From: Dyadobacter luteus
GTDB lineage: Bacteria; Bacteroidota; Bacteroidia; Cytophagales; Spirosomataceae
Direction of reading: 5' to 3'
Length of the DNA stretch: 64,000 nucleotides
Assembly (NCBI RefSeq): GCF_003383615.1
Contig: NZ_QNUL01000015.1
Coordinates: 85,666 to 149,665, forward strand
Below are positions 37,649 to 45,805 of this stretch, piece after piece. Positions within the stretch are counted from its first letter, which is position 1, and each line of letters opens with the position of its first letter. Under the pieces are notes generated by a model. That model did no database searches, was not told the origin of the DNA, and worked only from the letters and a program-made list of their open reading frames with translations. A program made the position numbers and the translations under genes.

Positions 37649-39211
37649 ATGTCCAATACCACTACCTCCAGCCGGGCACTTTTCTTCGCCGGTCTCACAT
37701 CGCTCTTTCTGGCTTGCAAAGGATCAGAAACAGGTGTCAAAAAACAGGAAAGCGATAATGTGATTACGCTTACGGTTAATCCGGCAGCCACATTTCAAAC
37801 CATTGATCACTTCGGGGCGTCCGATGCCTGGTCGGGGCAGTTTGTAGGAAACTGGCCGGATGCAAAACGCAAAGCTATTGCTGATTTATTATTTAGTCAG
37901 GAAGCGGATGCGAACGGTCAACCCAAAGGAATCGGTTTGTCGTTATGGCGATTTAACATCGGTGCCGGCACTGCCGAACAGGGTGCGCAAAGCGGGATCG
38001 GCGACGAATGGCGCAGAGCAGAATCCTTCCTGAACAATGATGGCTCGTATGACTGGAACAAGCAAGCAGGTCAGGTTTGGTTTCTGAATGCTGCCAAAGA
38101 ACGTGGTGTGAATGAATTCCTGGCGTTTCCGAACAGTCCTCCTGTGCAGTTTACTGTGAACAAAAAAGGTTATGCGAGTAACGGAAAAAGCAACCTTGCT
38201 CCTTCTGAATTTCCCAAATTTGCCAACTATCTGGCGGATGTGATTTCAGGTGTAAAAAACAAAACCGGCATCACATTTAACCATATCAGTCCTGTGAACG
38301 AACCTCAATGGGATTGGAGTGATGGCGGCCAGGAAGGAACCCCTTTCTATAACAACGAAATTGCACAAATTACCAAAGCGCTGAGTTCAGCTTTGATCAG
38401 CCAAAAGCTGCCTACCAAAATTGATATTGCGGAAGCAGGACAGATTGATTACCTGTATTCTGAATTTAATAAGCAGGATCGCCAGAATCAGATCTATGCG
38501 TTTTTTGATAAAGCATCTCCGAACTATGTTGGCGACCTTCCAAACCTTTCCAGGAGCATTTCAGGACACAGTTATTTCACCACCTCTCCTTTCCGGGCAG
38601 CGGCTGAAAAAAGGACGAAACTGGCTGAAAAGTTGAAATCTGTTGAAGGGTTGAAATACTGGATGTCGGAGTATTGTATACTTGGTGATAACGATGGAGA
38701 AATCAACGGAAATGGGAAGGATCTGGGTATAGATCCCGGGATTTACGTCGCCAAGGTTATTCATAATGATCTGGTAAATGCAGGTGCTTCTGCATGGCAC
38801 TGGTGGATCGCCATTTCTCCTTATGATTACAAAGACGGTCTTATTTACATTGATAAAAACAAAACAGACGGTAATTTTCAGAGTTCCAAAATGCTTTGGT
38901 CATTGGGCCAATTTAGCCGTTTTGTTCGTCCGGGTGCAGTAAGAACAGAGATTATTTCCAACAAACCAGAAAATGATCTGCTGATTTCATCCTACAAAAA
39001 TACTAACGGTGAACTGGTAACAGTATTGATCAATTCCGGAACACAAACCAGAGATGTAGTAATTAAAACAGGACAGAATAACCTGACTATTACCAAGGGA
39101 TATCAAACTTCGGCAACTGCTGATATGGAACCTTTTGATATAACAGCCGCGACATCAGGTTTGAAAGTTAGTCCGAGAAGTATTGTTACGCTGATTGGGA
39201 CGGCGAAATAA
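37649..39211 (+). CDS. Glycoside hydrolase family 30 lipoprotein
   Basis: A 520-residue GH30 enzyme, probably surface- or periplasm-anchored: the signal ends LFLAC with the lipid-bearing Cys at 23. The family fold is visible in TFQTIDHFGASDAW, GIGLSLWRFNIGAG and FPNSPPVQFT. The acid/base Glu is E218 in HISPVNEPQWDW, the nucleophile Glu is E341 in YWMSEYCIL, and a C-terminal beta-sandwich ends the protein. GH30 covers beta-1,6-glucanase, beta-1,6-galactanase, xylanase, beta-xylosidase and glucosylceramidase activities. The NEPQ and SEY motifs fix the family but not the subfamily, so the substrate remains open. It is the only enzyme of this locus. Confidence 0.93.
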   Translation: MSNTTTSSRALFFAGLTSLFLACKGSETGVKKQESDNVITLTVNPAATFQTIDHFGASDAWSGQFVGNWPDAKRKAIADLLFSQEADANGQPKGIGLSLWRFNIGAGTAEQGAQSGIGDEWRRAESFLNNDGSYDWNKQAGQVWFLNAAKERGVNEFLAFPNSPPVQFTVNKKGYASNGKSNLAPSEFPKFANYLADVISGVKNKTGITFNHISPVNEPQWDWSDGGQEGTPFYNNEIAQITKALSSALISQKLPTKIDIAEAGQIDYLYSEFNKQDRQNQIYAFFDKASPNYVGDLPNLSRSISGHSYFTTSPFRAAAEKRTKLAEKLKSVEGLKYWMSEYCILGDNDGEINGNGKDLGIDPGIYVAKVIHNDLVNAGASAWHWWIAISPYDYKDGLIYIDKNKTDGNFQSSKMLWSLGQFSRFVRPGAVRTEIISNKPENDLLISSYKNTNGELVTVLINSGTQTRDVVIKTGQNNLTITKGYQTSATADMEPFDITAATSGLKVSPRSIVTLIGTAK

Positions 39212-39237
39212 TTACTACCACAAGTTAGTATTACAGT

Positions 39238-39288
39238 AATGCTCCATCACAGAATATCTGAATTAAGGGTAATTCCTGATGGAGCATT
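39238..39288. terminator. Hairpin between the convergent GH30 and SGNH genes
   Basis: A perfect 12-base inverted repeat (AATGCTCCATCA at 39238-39249 with its complement at 39277-39288) around a 27-base A/T-rich loop, followed by T-rich sequence. It is suited to act on both strands. Confidence 0.7.
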
Positions 39289-39303
39289 TATTTTACTCTC
39301 CTT

Positions 39304-40296
39304 TTAATACTTCAACTCCTTAATTTTAGCAATAACCCTGTTCGCTACAATCTGATATCCTTTGTCGTTCATGTGAATATCGTCATTATTAATATCGCTG
39401 CGCATGCCTCTCGGAAAATTCATCCTTTCCAGATCCTGCCGGTCTGCAGCAGATGGGGTATATTCTATGGCAGCCATTTCCTCGTCAGTAGGAGGCGTCA
39501 TCACTACAAAGTTTTTACCATACTTCTCAGCCAGGCGAGTATTAATCCCCGAAATGAGGTTATAATTGGATGTTCCCTGATTATCATTGGTGCCCTGAAG
39601 AATTCCAAGGATAATGTACCTGGCCGGGGAATTGATGTAAGCTACCGAATCCTCCAAAGCAGGCATGATATCAGACTCCACCCCTCTTCCGATATTGTTA
39701 CGGCCATACCAGAGGATTTGTGTTGCTGATCTCACCCTTGGCCCGTCATCCAGAAGAAATTCCGAATCTTCGGGTACATCAATCACGCTGACAGTCGCCG
39801 GTGTAATTGTATATCTGTCTCCTGAAAATCTACGGATCGTACAGCTCACACCATTGATTTTTCCCGTTCTGCTGTATTCGTGATTATTAGAGATTGTGCT
39901 CAGAAACTTGTCATTCAGTTTTGTAATAGTTACCGGCTGTATCCCATTCAATTTATTCCCTTCAATAGAAATAATCAAAGAGCGGCCGCCTTGTCTGACA
40001 GCAATACTCGAAGCCACCTGTCCCACAATGCCATCACTCACAATGGGACGGTCTGGGAAAGCCAGACCGACAATATTACCGTATGGACGTATCCCACCAG
40101 CGCCAATGGTAAGACTATCCCCTATAAACGCCAGGGTTTTGTCACGATTCTTACGATTAGGGAAAATATCATCCAGCAATCCGCTGCATGAGGAAAGTAA
40201 AGTACTACTTAGTGCAACCGCTCCTGTGGTGCGAAGGAAGTCCCTGCGACTCGTATGGCCGGCAGGATATGATCGCTTATTCTGATCTGAAAACAT
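39304..40296 (-). CDS. SGNH/GDSL-type hydrolase with Tat-lipoprotein-like signal
   Basis: An exported esterase-type protein of about 330 residues. ATG at 40296 precedes a twin-arginine signal (SRRDFLRTTGAVALSSTLLS) that ends in SSC, a possible lipobox. Block I of the SGNH family is FIGDSLTIGAGG, with the catalytic Ser. The terminal block contains NDDIHMNDKGY with the Asp-x-x-His pair, and LQGTNDNQGTS carries the block III-type Asn. Such proteins deacetylate or de-esterify glycans or lipids. Its position convergent with the GH30 locus leaves open a role on esterified glycans, but nothing in the sequence proves it. The ORF limit at 40350 adds a leader unlike a signal peptide. Confidence 0.85.
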   Translation of the reverse strand: MFSDQNKRSYPAGHTSRRDFLRTTGAVALSSTLLSSCSGLLDDIFPNRKNRDKTLAFIGDSLTIGAGGIRPYGNIVGLAFPDRPIVSDGIVGQVASSIAVRQGGRSLIISIEGNKLNGIQPVTITKLNDKFLSTISNNHEYSRTGKINGVSCTIRRFSGDRYTITPATVSVIDVPEDSEFLLDDGPRVRSATQILWYGRNNIGRGVESDIMPALEDSVAYINSPARYIILGILQGTNDNQGTSNYNLISGINTRLAEKYGKNFVVMTPPTDEEMAAIEYTPSAADRQDLERMNFPRGMRSDINNDDIHMNDKGYQIVANRVIAKIKELKY

Positions 40297-40523
40297 TCTA
40301 TCTGATAAATCTACGTATATAGCTTTTAACACAATAATTGTTCCAAACAAATAGAGAATATTCTATCGATTAATAGAATCAATTTTGTTGCATTTTTACA
40401 CGAATCGTAGCTGTGTGGAAGTGTGGATTTTTCAATTTCCAGCGCCCATCAATGCTGCCTTAAAACACAACGACATTTAGAGGAACAATATTTGTGCAGG
40501 AGCTGACAAAAAACTGTCATATC

Positions 40524-40928
40524 ATGAAAACCGAAGATATAAGAACCGCAACAAGAATTCTGCTGGGAGCAGGTTTGGTATTTGCAGGTATAGGTCATCT
40601 CACGTTTGCGAGGAAAGAATTTCAGGCGCAGGTTCCTGAAATCATTCCAATCCCCAAAGATGATACAGTAGTTTATTCCGGTGTCGCCGAGATATTGCTT
40701 GGTACTGCCATAGTCGTTGCTCCAATGAAGCACAGACCACTCATCGGGAAAATAGCCGCAACTTTTTTCACAGCCGTTTTCCCCGGAAACGTTGCTCAGT
40801 ATGTCAACCAAAAAGACGCTTTCGGCCTGGACTCCAACAGAAAAAGACTGATGAGATTGTTTTTTCAACCCGCACTCATAGCATGGGCATTAGGAAGTAC
40901 CCATCAGCCGGAAGAAAGCAAATCCTGA
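40524..40928 (+). CDS. Small DoxX-like integral membrane protein
   Basis: A 134-residue membrane protein with about four hydrophobic segments (ILLGAGLVFAGIGHL; YSGVAEILLGTAIVVAP; IAATFFTAVFPGNVAQY; LFFQPALIAWALG). The GHL/FGN-V-QY pattern and size match DoxX-like or YkgB-like membrane proteins of unknown function. ATG at 40524 is chosen; the upstream GTG at 40494 adds a non-membrane leader. It has no operon partner. A terminator that also overlaps the convergent HxlR gene follows it. Confidence 0.75.
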   Translation: MKTEDIRTATRILLGAGLVFAGIGHLTFARKEFQAQVPEIIPIPKDDTVVYSGVAEILLGTAIVVAPMKHRPLIGKIAATFFTAVFPGNVAQYVNQKDAFGLDSNRKRLMRLFFQPALIAWALGSTHQPEESKS

Positions 40929-40933
40929 TCATG

Positions 40934-40975
40934 ATTATCGTATAGCAGTGAGCCAAAATGCCGCTATACGATAAT
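40934..40975. terminator. Bidirectional terminator overlapping the end of the HxlR gene
   Basis: A perfect 13-base stem (ATTATCGTATAGC at 40934-40946 with its complement at 40963-40975) followed by TTTT. The stop codon and last codons of the convergent HxlR gene lie in the right arm. Confidence 0.75.
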
Positions 40976-41305
40976 TTTCTTTCTATGCTGCTCACCCCAC
41001 CTTTGCATGGCATCCAGCACCTCTGAAAGCGTCTCGCTGTAGGGCGTCAGTGCATATTCTACAGTAATAGGTTTGGTTTCACACACCGTACGGCTCACCA
41101 AACCGTTCATTTCCAGCTCCTGTAATTCTTTAGACAGAATCCTTGGTGTAATGCCCACTTCCCGCGACAGCTCCCGAAAACGGCGCTTCCCGGTCCGCAG
41201 CACCGTAAGCAATACCAGTTTCCATTTACCTCCAACGACGTCAAGTGTATCTCTCACAGCAAGTTGTGACCTTTTGCAGGCCTCATGTGTTAATATGGTA
41301 TCCAT
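40964..41305 (-). CDS. HxlR-family winged-helix transcriptional regulator
   Basis: A 113-residue regulator with the full HxlR pattern: KRSQLAVRDTLDVVGGKWKL, LRTGKRRFRELSREVGITPR, ILSKELQELEMNGLVSRTV and YALTPYSETLSEVLDAMQRW. A single Cys near the N-terminus (EACKRSQ) is the usual redox or electrophile sensor position in this family (HypR/YodB-like). It is divergent from doxX-pirin genes. Repeated half-sites in the 85-base gap suggest autoregulation and control of those genes in response to quinones or oxidants, by analogy with known HxlR regulators. Confidence 0.93.
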   Translation of the reverse strand: MDTILTHEACKRSQLAVRDTLDVVGGKWKLVLLTVLRTGKRRFRELSREVGITPRILSKELQELEMNGLVSRTVCETKPITVEYALTPYSETLSEVLDAMQRWGEQHRKKIIV

Positions 41306-41347
41306 TTTGTAATCGGTATCCTTTTTGTAACAAGTAACAAAGGTATA
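41297..41347. promoter_or_regulatory. Tandem and inverted half-sites, probable HxlR operator
   Basis: Two 16-base direct repeats, GGTATCCATTTTGTAA (41297-41312) and GGTATCCTTTTTGTAA (41315-41330), stand 18 bases apart with one mismatch. An inverted relative, GTAACAAAGGTATA, lies at 41334-41347. The first copy covers the HxlR start codon. The array ends 12 bases before TAATTTTG (41359-41366), the likely -7 element of the doxX gene. Confidence 0.65.
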
Positions 41348-41390
41348 GCATAGTGACGTAATTTTGTATCAACAATTAAAAATTACAACC

Positions 41391-41768
41391 ATGTCACAAA
41401 AAACAATTAAAATTATAGGCTACGTACTCACCGCCATCCTCACTTTTCTTTTCGGAATGAGCGCGTTTATGAAACTGACACAGGATCCGACAGCTTTAGA
41501 ACAAGCTAAGGGGATTGGATTTGATGCACAGACTTATCTGGCTATCGGCGTTATTGAAATTATTTCATTGCTACTTTTCATCATACCGAGAACAGGATTG
41601 CTGGGATCACTTCTCCTGATTGCCTACATGGGCGGAGCTATTGTCACACATTTGCAACATCAGCAACCGATCGCGATGGCAGTTGGCGTACAGGTACTTC
41701 TATGGATTACAGTTGCCGTCAGGTTTCCCGAAGTTCATAAGCGTTTGTTCTCGTCATCCGCTGTTTAG
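41391..41768 (+). CDS. DoxX-family membrane protein
   Basis: A 125-residue integral membrane protein with four predicted segments (IIGYVLTAILTFLFGMSAFM; YLAIGVIEIISLLLFIIP; LLGSLLLIAYMGGAIVTHL; AVGVQVLLWITVAVRF) and the DoxX-like pattern GMSAFMKL...GAIVTHL. The family is linked to quinone or redox stress. ATG at 41391 is chosen over the TTG limit at 41364. It is the first gene of a probable pair with the pirin gene 58 bases downstream and is divergent from HxlR. Confidence 0.88.
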   Translation: MSQKTIKIIGYVLTAILTFLFGMSAFMKLTQDPTALEQAKGIGFDAQTYLAIGVIEIISLLLFIIPRTGLLGSLLLIAYMGGAIVTHLQHQQPIAMAVGVQVLLWITVAVRFPEVHKRLFSSSAV

Positions 41769-41826
41769 TTACAATCTGTAACCCTCTCGTTATTTACATT
41801 CATCTTCATCCCAATAGATTTTAATC

Positions 41827-42693
41827 ATGAAAACCAGAAAAATAGATCAGATCCTGCACAATCCTGCTCATCCCGGATTTTTAGGAAAAGGACACATAGC
41901 TACTGCCGTGATAGGCGGAAGAAGTTTCGATCAGAACGACCCTTTCATTTTGCTGATGGACGATCAGGTGGATTTACCAGGTGGTGAACCCGCTGGCGGT
42001 CCACATCCTCACGCCGGTTTTGAAACTGTAACCCTCATTCTGGAAGGTAATGGAATGGGCTGGGAAACGGGTAGCCTCGAAGTGATGACCGCAGGAAGTG
42101 GCATTGTACATACAGAGGAGATTACCGCAGAAACCAAGGTCCGTATTCTGCAGCTATGGCTGATATTACCACCTGAAAAAAGATGGGCTCAGCCCTTCTG
42201 GCAGGAGTTGTTGCTCGAAAATGTACCGACAGTGAAGCATGATGACATGGAGATCAGAGTGTATAGCGGTAGCAGCCAAGGGCTTACTTCACCTTTGCAA
42301 AACCAGACTCCGTTCACGCTTGTGGATTTTCAACTGAACAAGAACACTTCCGCGAAACAGGAACTGCCTGCCGGATATAACGGATTTGTATATGTCACAA
42401 ACGGTTCTGTTGTTATCGGCGACCAGCTAATAACTGAAGGCCAGACCGCATGGCTGGAGGAACCTTCGGACAATGAACTCACAGAAGTCAGCTTCAAAAC
42501 CGGCGATCATTCTGCCCGTTTTATCCTCTATGCAGGAAAACCACAAAACGCACCCATCGTCAGTCACGGTCCGTTCATCGGTGATACCCAAGAGGATATA
42601 GCAAGACTGTATCAGGCATACCGTCGTGGTGCATTGCCGCATCTGAATACACTGCCCGACAGCCAAAAGTTAAGACATCAACTGGTGGTATAG
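41827..42693 (+). CDS. Pirin-family protein (cupin metalloprotein)
   Basis: A 288-residue bicupin. The N-terminal cupin carries the pirin metal-ligand pattern: GPHPHAGFETVTL with His60 and His62, and AGSGIVHTEE with His95 and Glu97, matching the known His-His-His-Glu iron site. The spacing between the pairs is about ten residues shorter than in typical pirins, because the HRDS-type loop is missing. The C-terminal cupin (about 160-280) follows. Bacterial pirins include quercetinases and redox modulators. Linkage to DoxX and HxlR supports a role in quinone or electrophile stress. Confidence 0.92.
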   Translation: MKTRKIDQILHNPAHPGFLGKGHIATAVIGGRSFDQNDPFILLMDDQVDLPGGEPAGGPHPHAGFETVTLILEGNGMGWETGSLEVMTAGSGIVHTEEITAETKVRILQLWLILPPEKRWAQPFWQELLLENVPTVKHDDMEIRVYSGSSQGLTSPLQNQTPFTLVDFQLNKNTSAKQELPAGYNGFVYVTNGSVVIGDQLITEGQTAWLEEPSDNELTEVSFKTGDHSARFILYAGKPQNAPIVSHGPFIGDTQEDIARLYQAYRRGALPHLNTLPDSQKLRHQLVV

Positions 42694-42950
42694 AAGAAAT
42701 AATTTGGTGTACTTATCAGAGGCAAGTCGCTGAAAAAATTTCTGTTCCTGCCATTCAGAGACAGAAGTAAAATGAACAATTTAATACGCCGCCTGACCTG
42801 ATGATTACGCCGAAACCGAAAACTGCCGGTACCGAAAACTATGGCTGACCAAAACATAATTATATTGTAATTTGTCATTCGTTTTCACTTTCGCACGACT
42901 AATACGTGATCCGGAACGATAAACAAGCACATTATAAATTTATAAAACAC

Positions 42951-43349
42951 ATGACATTTACCCTCAAAGCCATTTCCGACGCCCACTCCAAAGTTAAATC
43001 CGGCGCAGATTTTCCTCAATACATTCAGGATATTAAAGCATTGGGTGTCACAGCATTCACCACCTGGGTGTCTGATAGCCATACGGATTATCATGGTTCA
43101 GACGACTTCCGGATCAGTTCAGACAGCAAGTATGAAACGCTTTCCATCGCTGACCAGACGGATCAGGAAGGATTTATCAATAATCTGAAAGCGCACCAGC
43201 GCGGAGAAACGGATTATTTTACCTTTTGTAGACAATGTGCAGAGGCAGGTATCGAAAAGTGGATAGTGCTTATAGAGGATATGACCTGCATTTATTATGA
43301 TAAAGAAGAAAATAACATTTTGGAAGAAATGATTCCGGTTGCTAAATAA
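42951..43349 (+). CDS. DUF1398 family protein
   Basis: A 132-residue cytosolic protein matching DUF1398: ISDAHSKVKSGADFPQYIQD, LGVTAFTTWVSDSHTDYHG, HQRGETDYFTFCRQCAEAGI and EKWIVLIEDMTCIYYDKE. The function is unknown. Database entries sometimes name the family phage envelope protein, without experimental support. ATG at 42951 gives the family's usual start. The preceding 257 bases after the pirin gene hold no recognisable gene; TAATTTG near 42870 might be part of its promoter. Confidence 0.85.
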   Translation: MTFTLKAISDAHSKVKSGADFPQYIQDIKALGVTAFTTWVSDSHTDYHGSDDFRISSDSKYETLSIADQTDQEGFINNLKAHQRGETDYFTFCRQCAEAGIEKWIVLIEDMTCIYYDKEENNILEEMIPVAK

Positions 43350-43385
43350 GACATTTCCGCAGCTATGTTGGTTGAGTCAATATTG

Positions 43386-43412
43386 AAAACCTCCTTATTC
43401 AGGGAGGTTTTT
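43386..43412 (+). terminator. Intrinsic terminator after DUF1398
   Basis: A 9-base stem, AAAACCTCC (43386-43394) with GGAGGTTTT (43403-43411), followed by T residues. Confidence 0.85.
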
Positions 43413-43449
43413 TACTATCCAAACCCTATTCCTTCGGCCTTCTATTACG

Positions 43450-43599
43450 GTGCGCTGCACCTGTCGTTTCTTCGTCTTATGCTTGCTGCTCTACAAGTAT
43501 TACGGCGCTCTGCGCCTTCGCCAACAGAACATAAGGCGCAGAGCGCCGTAATATTTTTAGAAAACCTAATTCTAACGATACACACAAGGTGCAGCGCAC
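43450..43599. repeat. Nested REP-like palindromes
   Basis: A perfect inner inverted repeat with 21-base arms (43498-43518 and 43533-43553; each arm carries TTACGGCGCTCTGCGCC or its complement) sits inside an outer pair, GTGCGCTGCACCT (43450-43462) and AGGTGCAGCGCAC (43587-43599). Both arms follow the same TTACGG(C/T)GC...TGC(G/A)CC theme, so these are related REP-type units in inverted order. No transposase is nearby. The gap between DUF1398 and the YggS gene contains nothing else recognisable. Confidence 0.8.
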
Positions 43600-43741
43600 A
43601 GCAATAATCCCCTACGAGCACTCCTGAACTTCATTACCAATAATCAAATCCCCCTACAAAACAACTTCAACCAGCATTCGATAATTTTTAAGCAATAAAA
43701 CCTCTTTCTTTGTGCCCTTCAACCAAACCCATAACCGGCAC

Positions 43742-44470
43742 ATGGAAAATCATATTCTCTCTAATCTCAAAGCTGTTCAGAAAAGAATTACACAGGCCTG
43801 TGAGAAAGCCGGAAGAAATCCTGATGACGTGCAACTGCTGCTGGCAACTAAAACGGTTCCTGCCGAAAAAATCAGAATTGCCGTAGAAGCCGGTTCTTAT
43901 ATCATTGGTGAAAACAAAGTGCAGGAACTTCGTGATAAAGACGCCGGACTGGCTGGCTTGAAGATTGAAAGACATTTCATTGGTCATTTGCAAACCAACA
44001 AAATTAAAGATGTCCTTAAGTATGCTACCTGTATTCAGTCCCTGGATCGTATTGTTGTAGCGGAAGAATTGGACAGACGCCTGCAGAAAGAAGGTCGAAG
44101 TATAGACGTATTTATTCAGGTAAACACCTCCGGAGAGGAAAGCAAGTTCGGGATTGAACCTGGCCATGCAGTTTCTTTTATTCAGGAAATCCAAAAATTC
44201 GATACGCTCAAAATCAAAGGGCTGATGACCATCGGATTACTGGATGTCGAAAAGGAGAAGATGCGACCATCTCTGGCATTGCTACGACATACGCGCGATC
44301 AAATACTCGAAGCCCGTATACCCGGAATAGACACGCTGGCTTTATCCATGGGCATGTCCCAGGATCTGGAATTGGCCATTGCAGAAGGATCCAACATGGT
44401 ACGCGTCGGTACGGCTGTGTTTGGGAATCGTTTCCTTGGAAAAGAAATTTGGAATGAAAACGAAGCCTGA
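43742..44470 (+). CDS. yggS: YggS/PROSC-family PLP homeostasis protein
   Basis: A 242-residue single-domain PLP-binding protein of the alanine-racemase fold III family. LLLATKTVPAEKI contains the PLP lysine (about K37). GENKVQELRDK, FIGHLQTNKIKDVLKYATCI, IFIQVNTSGEESKFG-type motifs (here FIQVNTSGEESKFGI), LKIKGLMTIG and LSMGMSQDLELAIAEGSNMV follow, and the last holds the phosphate-binding region. Family members buffer pyridoxal phosphate and have no enzyme activity of their own. ATG at 43742 is used; the ORF limit at 43712 adds ten unrelated residues. Confidence 0.95.
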   Translation: MENHILSNLKAVQKRITQACEKAGRNPDDVQLLLATKTVPAEKIRIAVEAGSYIIGENKVQELRDKDAGLAGLKIERHFIGHLQTNKIKDVLKYATCIQSLDRIVVAEELDRRLQKEGRSIDVFIQVNTSGEESKFGIEPGHAVSFIQEIQKFDTLKIKGLMTIGLLDVEKEKMRPSLALLRHTRDQILEARIPGIDTLALSMGMSQDLELAIAEGSNMVRVGTAVFGNRFLGKEIWNENEA

Positions 44471-44521
44471 CCGGTTGTTACTTCAGCCCGTTTAAATCTG
44501 TTTAATTAATTACAACGTGTA

Positions 44522-45229
44522 ATGAATGTTTTCGAAATCATCATCAACGACCAGGAGAAGGTCGCGATGGAGGATGTGTTTCACAGTGCAGACAACAAAG
44601 CTGCGCTTACTCAGATCATTAAGGAACACAGATATCTGGATGTTCTTGAACAATACAAATTACCGGTAAGTAATAAAGTGCTGCTCTATGGCGACTCCGG
44701 ATGTGGCAAGACCACTACCGCCAAAGCCATCGCTACTGCCCTCGGCAAAAAAATTGTGATTGTAGATCTGAGTACACTGGTGAACTCGCGCATTGGTGAA
44801 ACTTCCAGAAATATAAAAGGGCTTTTTGATAAAGCTGCAAGAGACAAAGCGGTACTGTTTCTGGATGAGTTTGATCAGATCGGTAAAATGCGAAGCACCG
44901 ACGATAAAGAAGTCGGAGAAATGAGGCGACTTGTGAATGCCATCATCCAACAAATCGATTACCTGCCTCAGCATGCGATTCTGGTGTGTGCTACAAATTA
45001 CTATGACCTGATTGATATTGCTTTGATCCGCCGGTTTCAGCTTCGCCTCAAATTTGAATTACCCGATGAAGCCAGGCTGGATGAATATTACGACAAACTG
45101 CTTTCAACCTTTCCTCCTCATTTACAAAACATTGAACGTAAATACGGCACCTCCTTTGCTGAAGTAAAGGATTATGTTCATGCCGAATTAAAGAAACGAA
45201 TTATTCGGGATTTGGAACAAGCTGACTGA
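44522..45229 (+). CDS. AAA-family ATPase
   Basis: A 235-residue, single-module AAA ATPase without an obvious partner domain. Walker A is GDSGCGKTT (57-65), Walker B is VLFLDEFD (111-118), sensor 1 is ILVCATNY, and the arginine-finger region is LIRRFQLRLKF. The arrangement resembles the ATPases of the spastin/CDC48-like class, in which the N-terminal region (about 1-50) would hold the specificity. It lies about 50 bases after the yggS gene and before a DinB gene in the same direction. Its client is unknown. A terminator was not found between them. Confidence 0.88.
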   Translation: MNVFEIIINDQEKVAMEDVFHSADNKAALTQIIKEHRYLDVLEQYKLPVSNKVLLYGDSGCGKTTTAKAIATALGKKIVIVDLSTLVNSRIGETSRNIKGLFDKAARDKAVLFLDEFDQIGKMRSTDDKEVGEMRRLVNAIIQQIDYLPQHAILVCATNYYDLIDIALIRRFQLRLKFELPDEARLDEYYDKLLSTFPPHLQNIERKYGTSFAEVKDYVHAELKKRIIRDLEQAD

Positions 45230-45286
45230 CGCTGGATCAGAATTTGCAGCAGATCCTATCCGGGAATCTCAAAACGCACTTGCACT

Positions 45287-45802
45287 ATGCTGGAAACAAT
45301 AAAGGATGCCCTCTGGCAACAATTCGGAGCATCCCTTCAAATGATCGAAAACGCCATTAACCTTTGGCCGGAAACCTTGTGGGATACGGATAAAAAGTTT
45401 TTCTATACCGTTTACCATACCCTCATTTTGACCGACTATTATCTCACAATCCCTTCTCCTTCTGAATTTGTATCAACTCTTCCTTTCACATTCATGGATA
45501 AAGAAGATATCCCGACCGGCGTTTTGGGGGACATGGTGCCCGACAGGATTTATACTAAAAGTGAGACAATTGATTATTTGCAAGATATAACGGCGAAATG
45601 CCATTCGGCAATTCACAACCTGACCGACCAGCTGATAAGCGAGAGATGGATCGAAGAAGGAGGAGAAATGGATTATTCAGTTTTGGAAATTCTCATTTAC
45701 AACATGCGGCATGTACAACATCATGCTGGGCAGGTAAACATGTTATTAAGACAAACAACGAATCGTTCATCAGGTTGGGTGTTCAGAGCAGAAGAAGAAT
45801 AA
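45287..45802 (+). CDS. DinB-family protein
   Basis: A 171-residue four-helix-bundle protein of the DinB/YfiT metalloenzyme superfamily. Metal-ligand histidines appear in FFYTVYHTLILTDYYL (His after Y, near residue 47) and in YNMRHVQHHAGQVNMLL (near 143-147), the expected positions for the three-His site. Many members are thiol-dependent transferases; the substrate is unknown. It is followed after 3 bases by the 2H phosphoesterase gene. Confidence 0.88.
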   Translation: MLETIKDALWQQFGASLQMIENAINLWPETLWDTDKKFFYTVYHTLILTDYYLTIPSPSEFVSTLPFTFMDKEDIPTGVLGDMVPDRIYTKSETIDYLQDITAKCHSAIHNLTDQLISERWIEEGGEMDYSVLEILIYNMRHVQHHAGQVNMLLRQTTNRSSGWVFRAEEE

Positions 45803-45805
45803 AAT

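Noticed and set aside
42951..43349. A phage structural gene (DUF1398 is sometimes labelled envelope protein)
   Set aside because: There are no phage genes nearby and the name has no experimental basis that I know of; it was left as a domain of unknown function.
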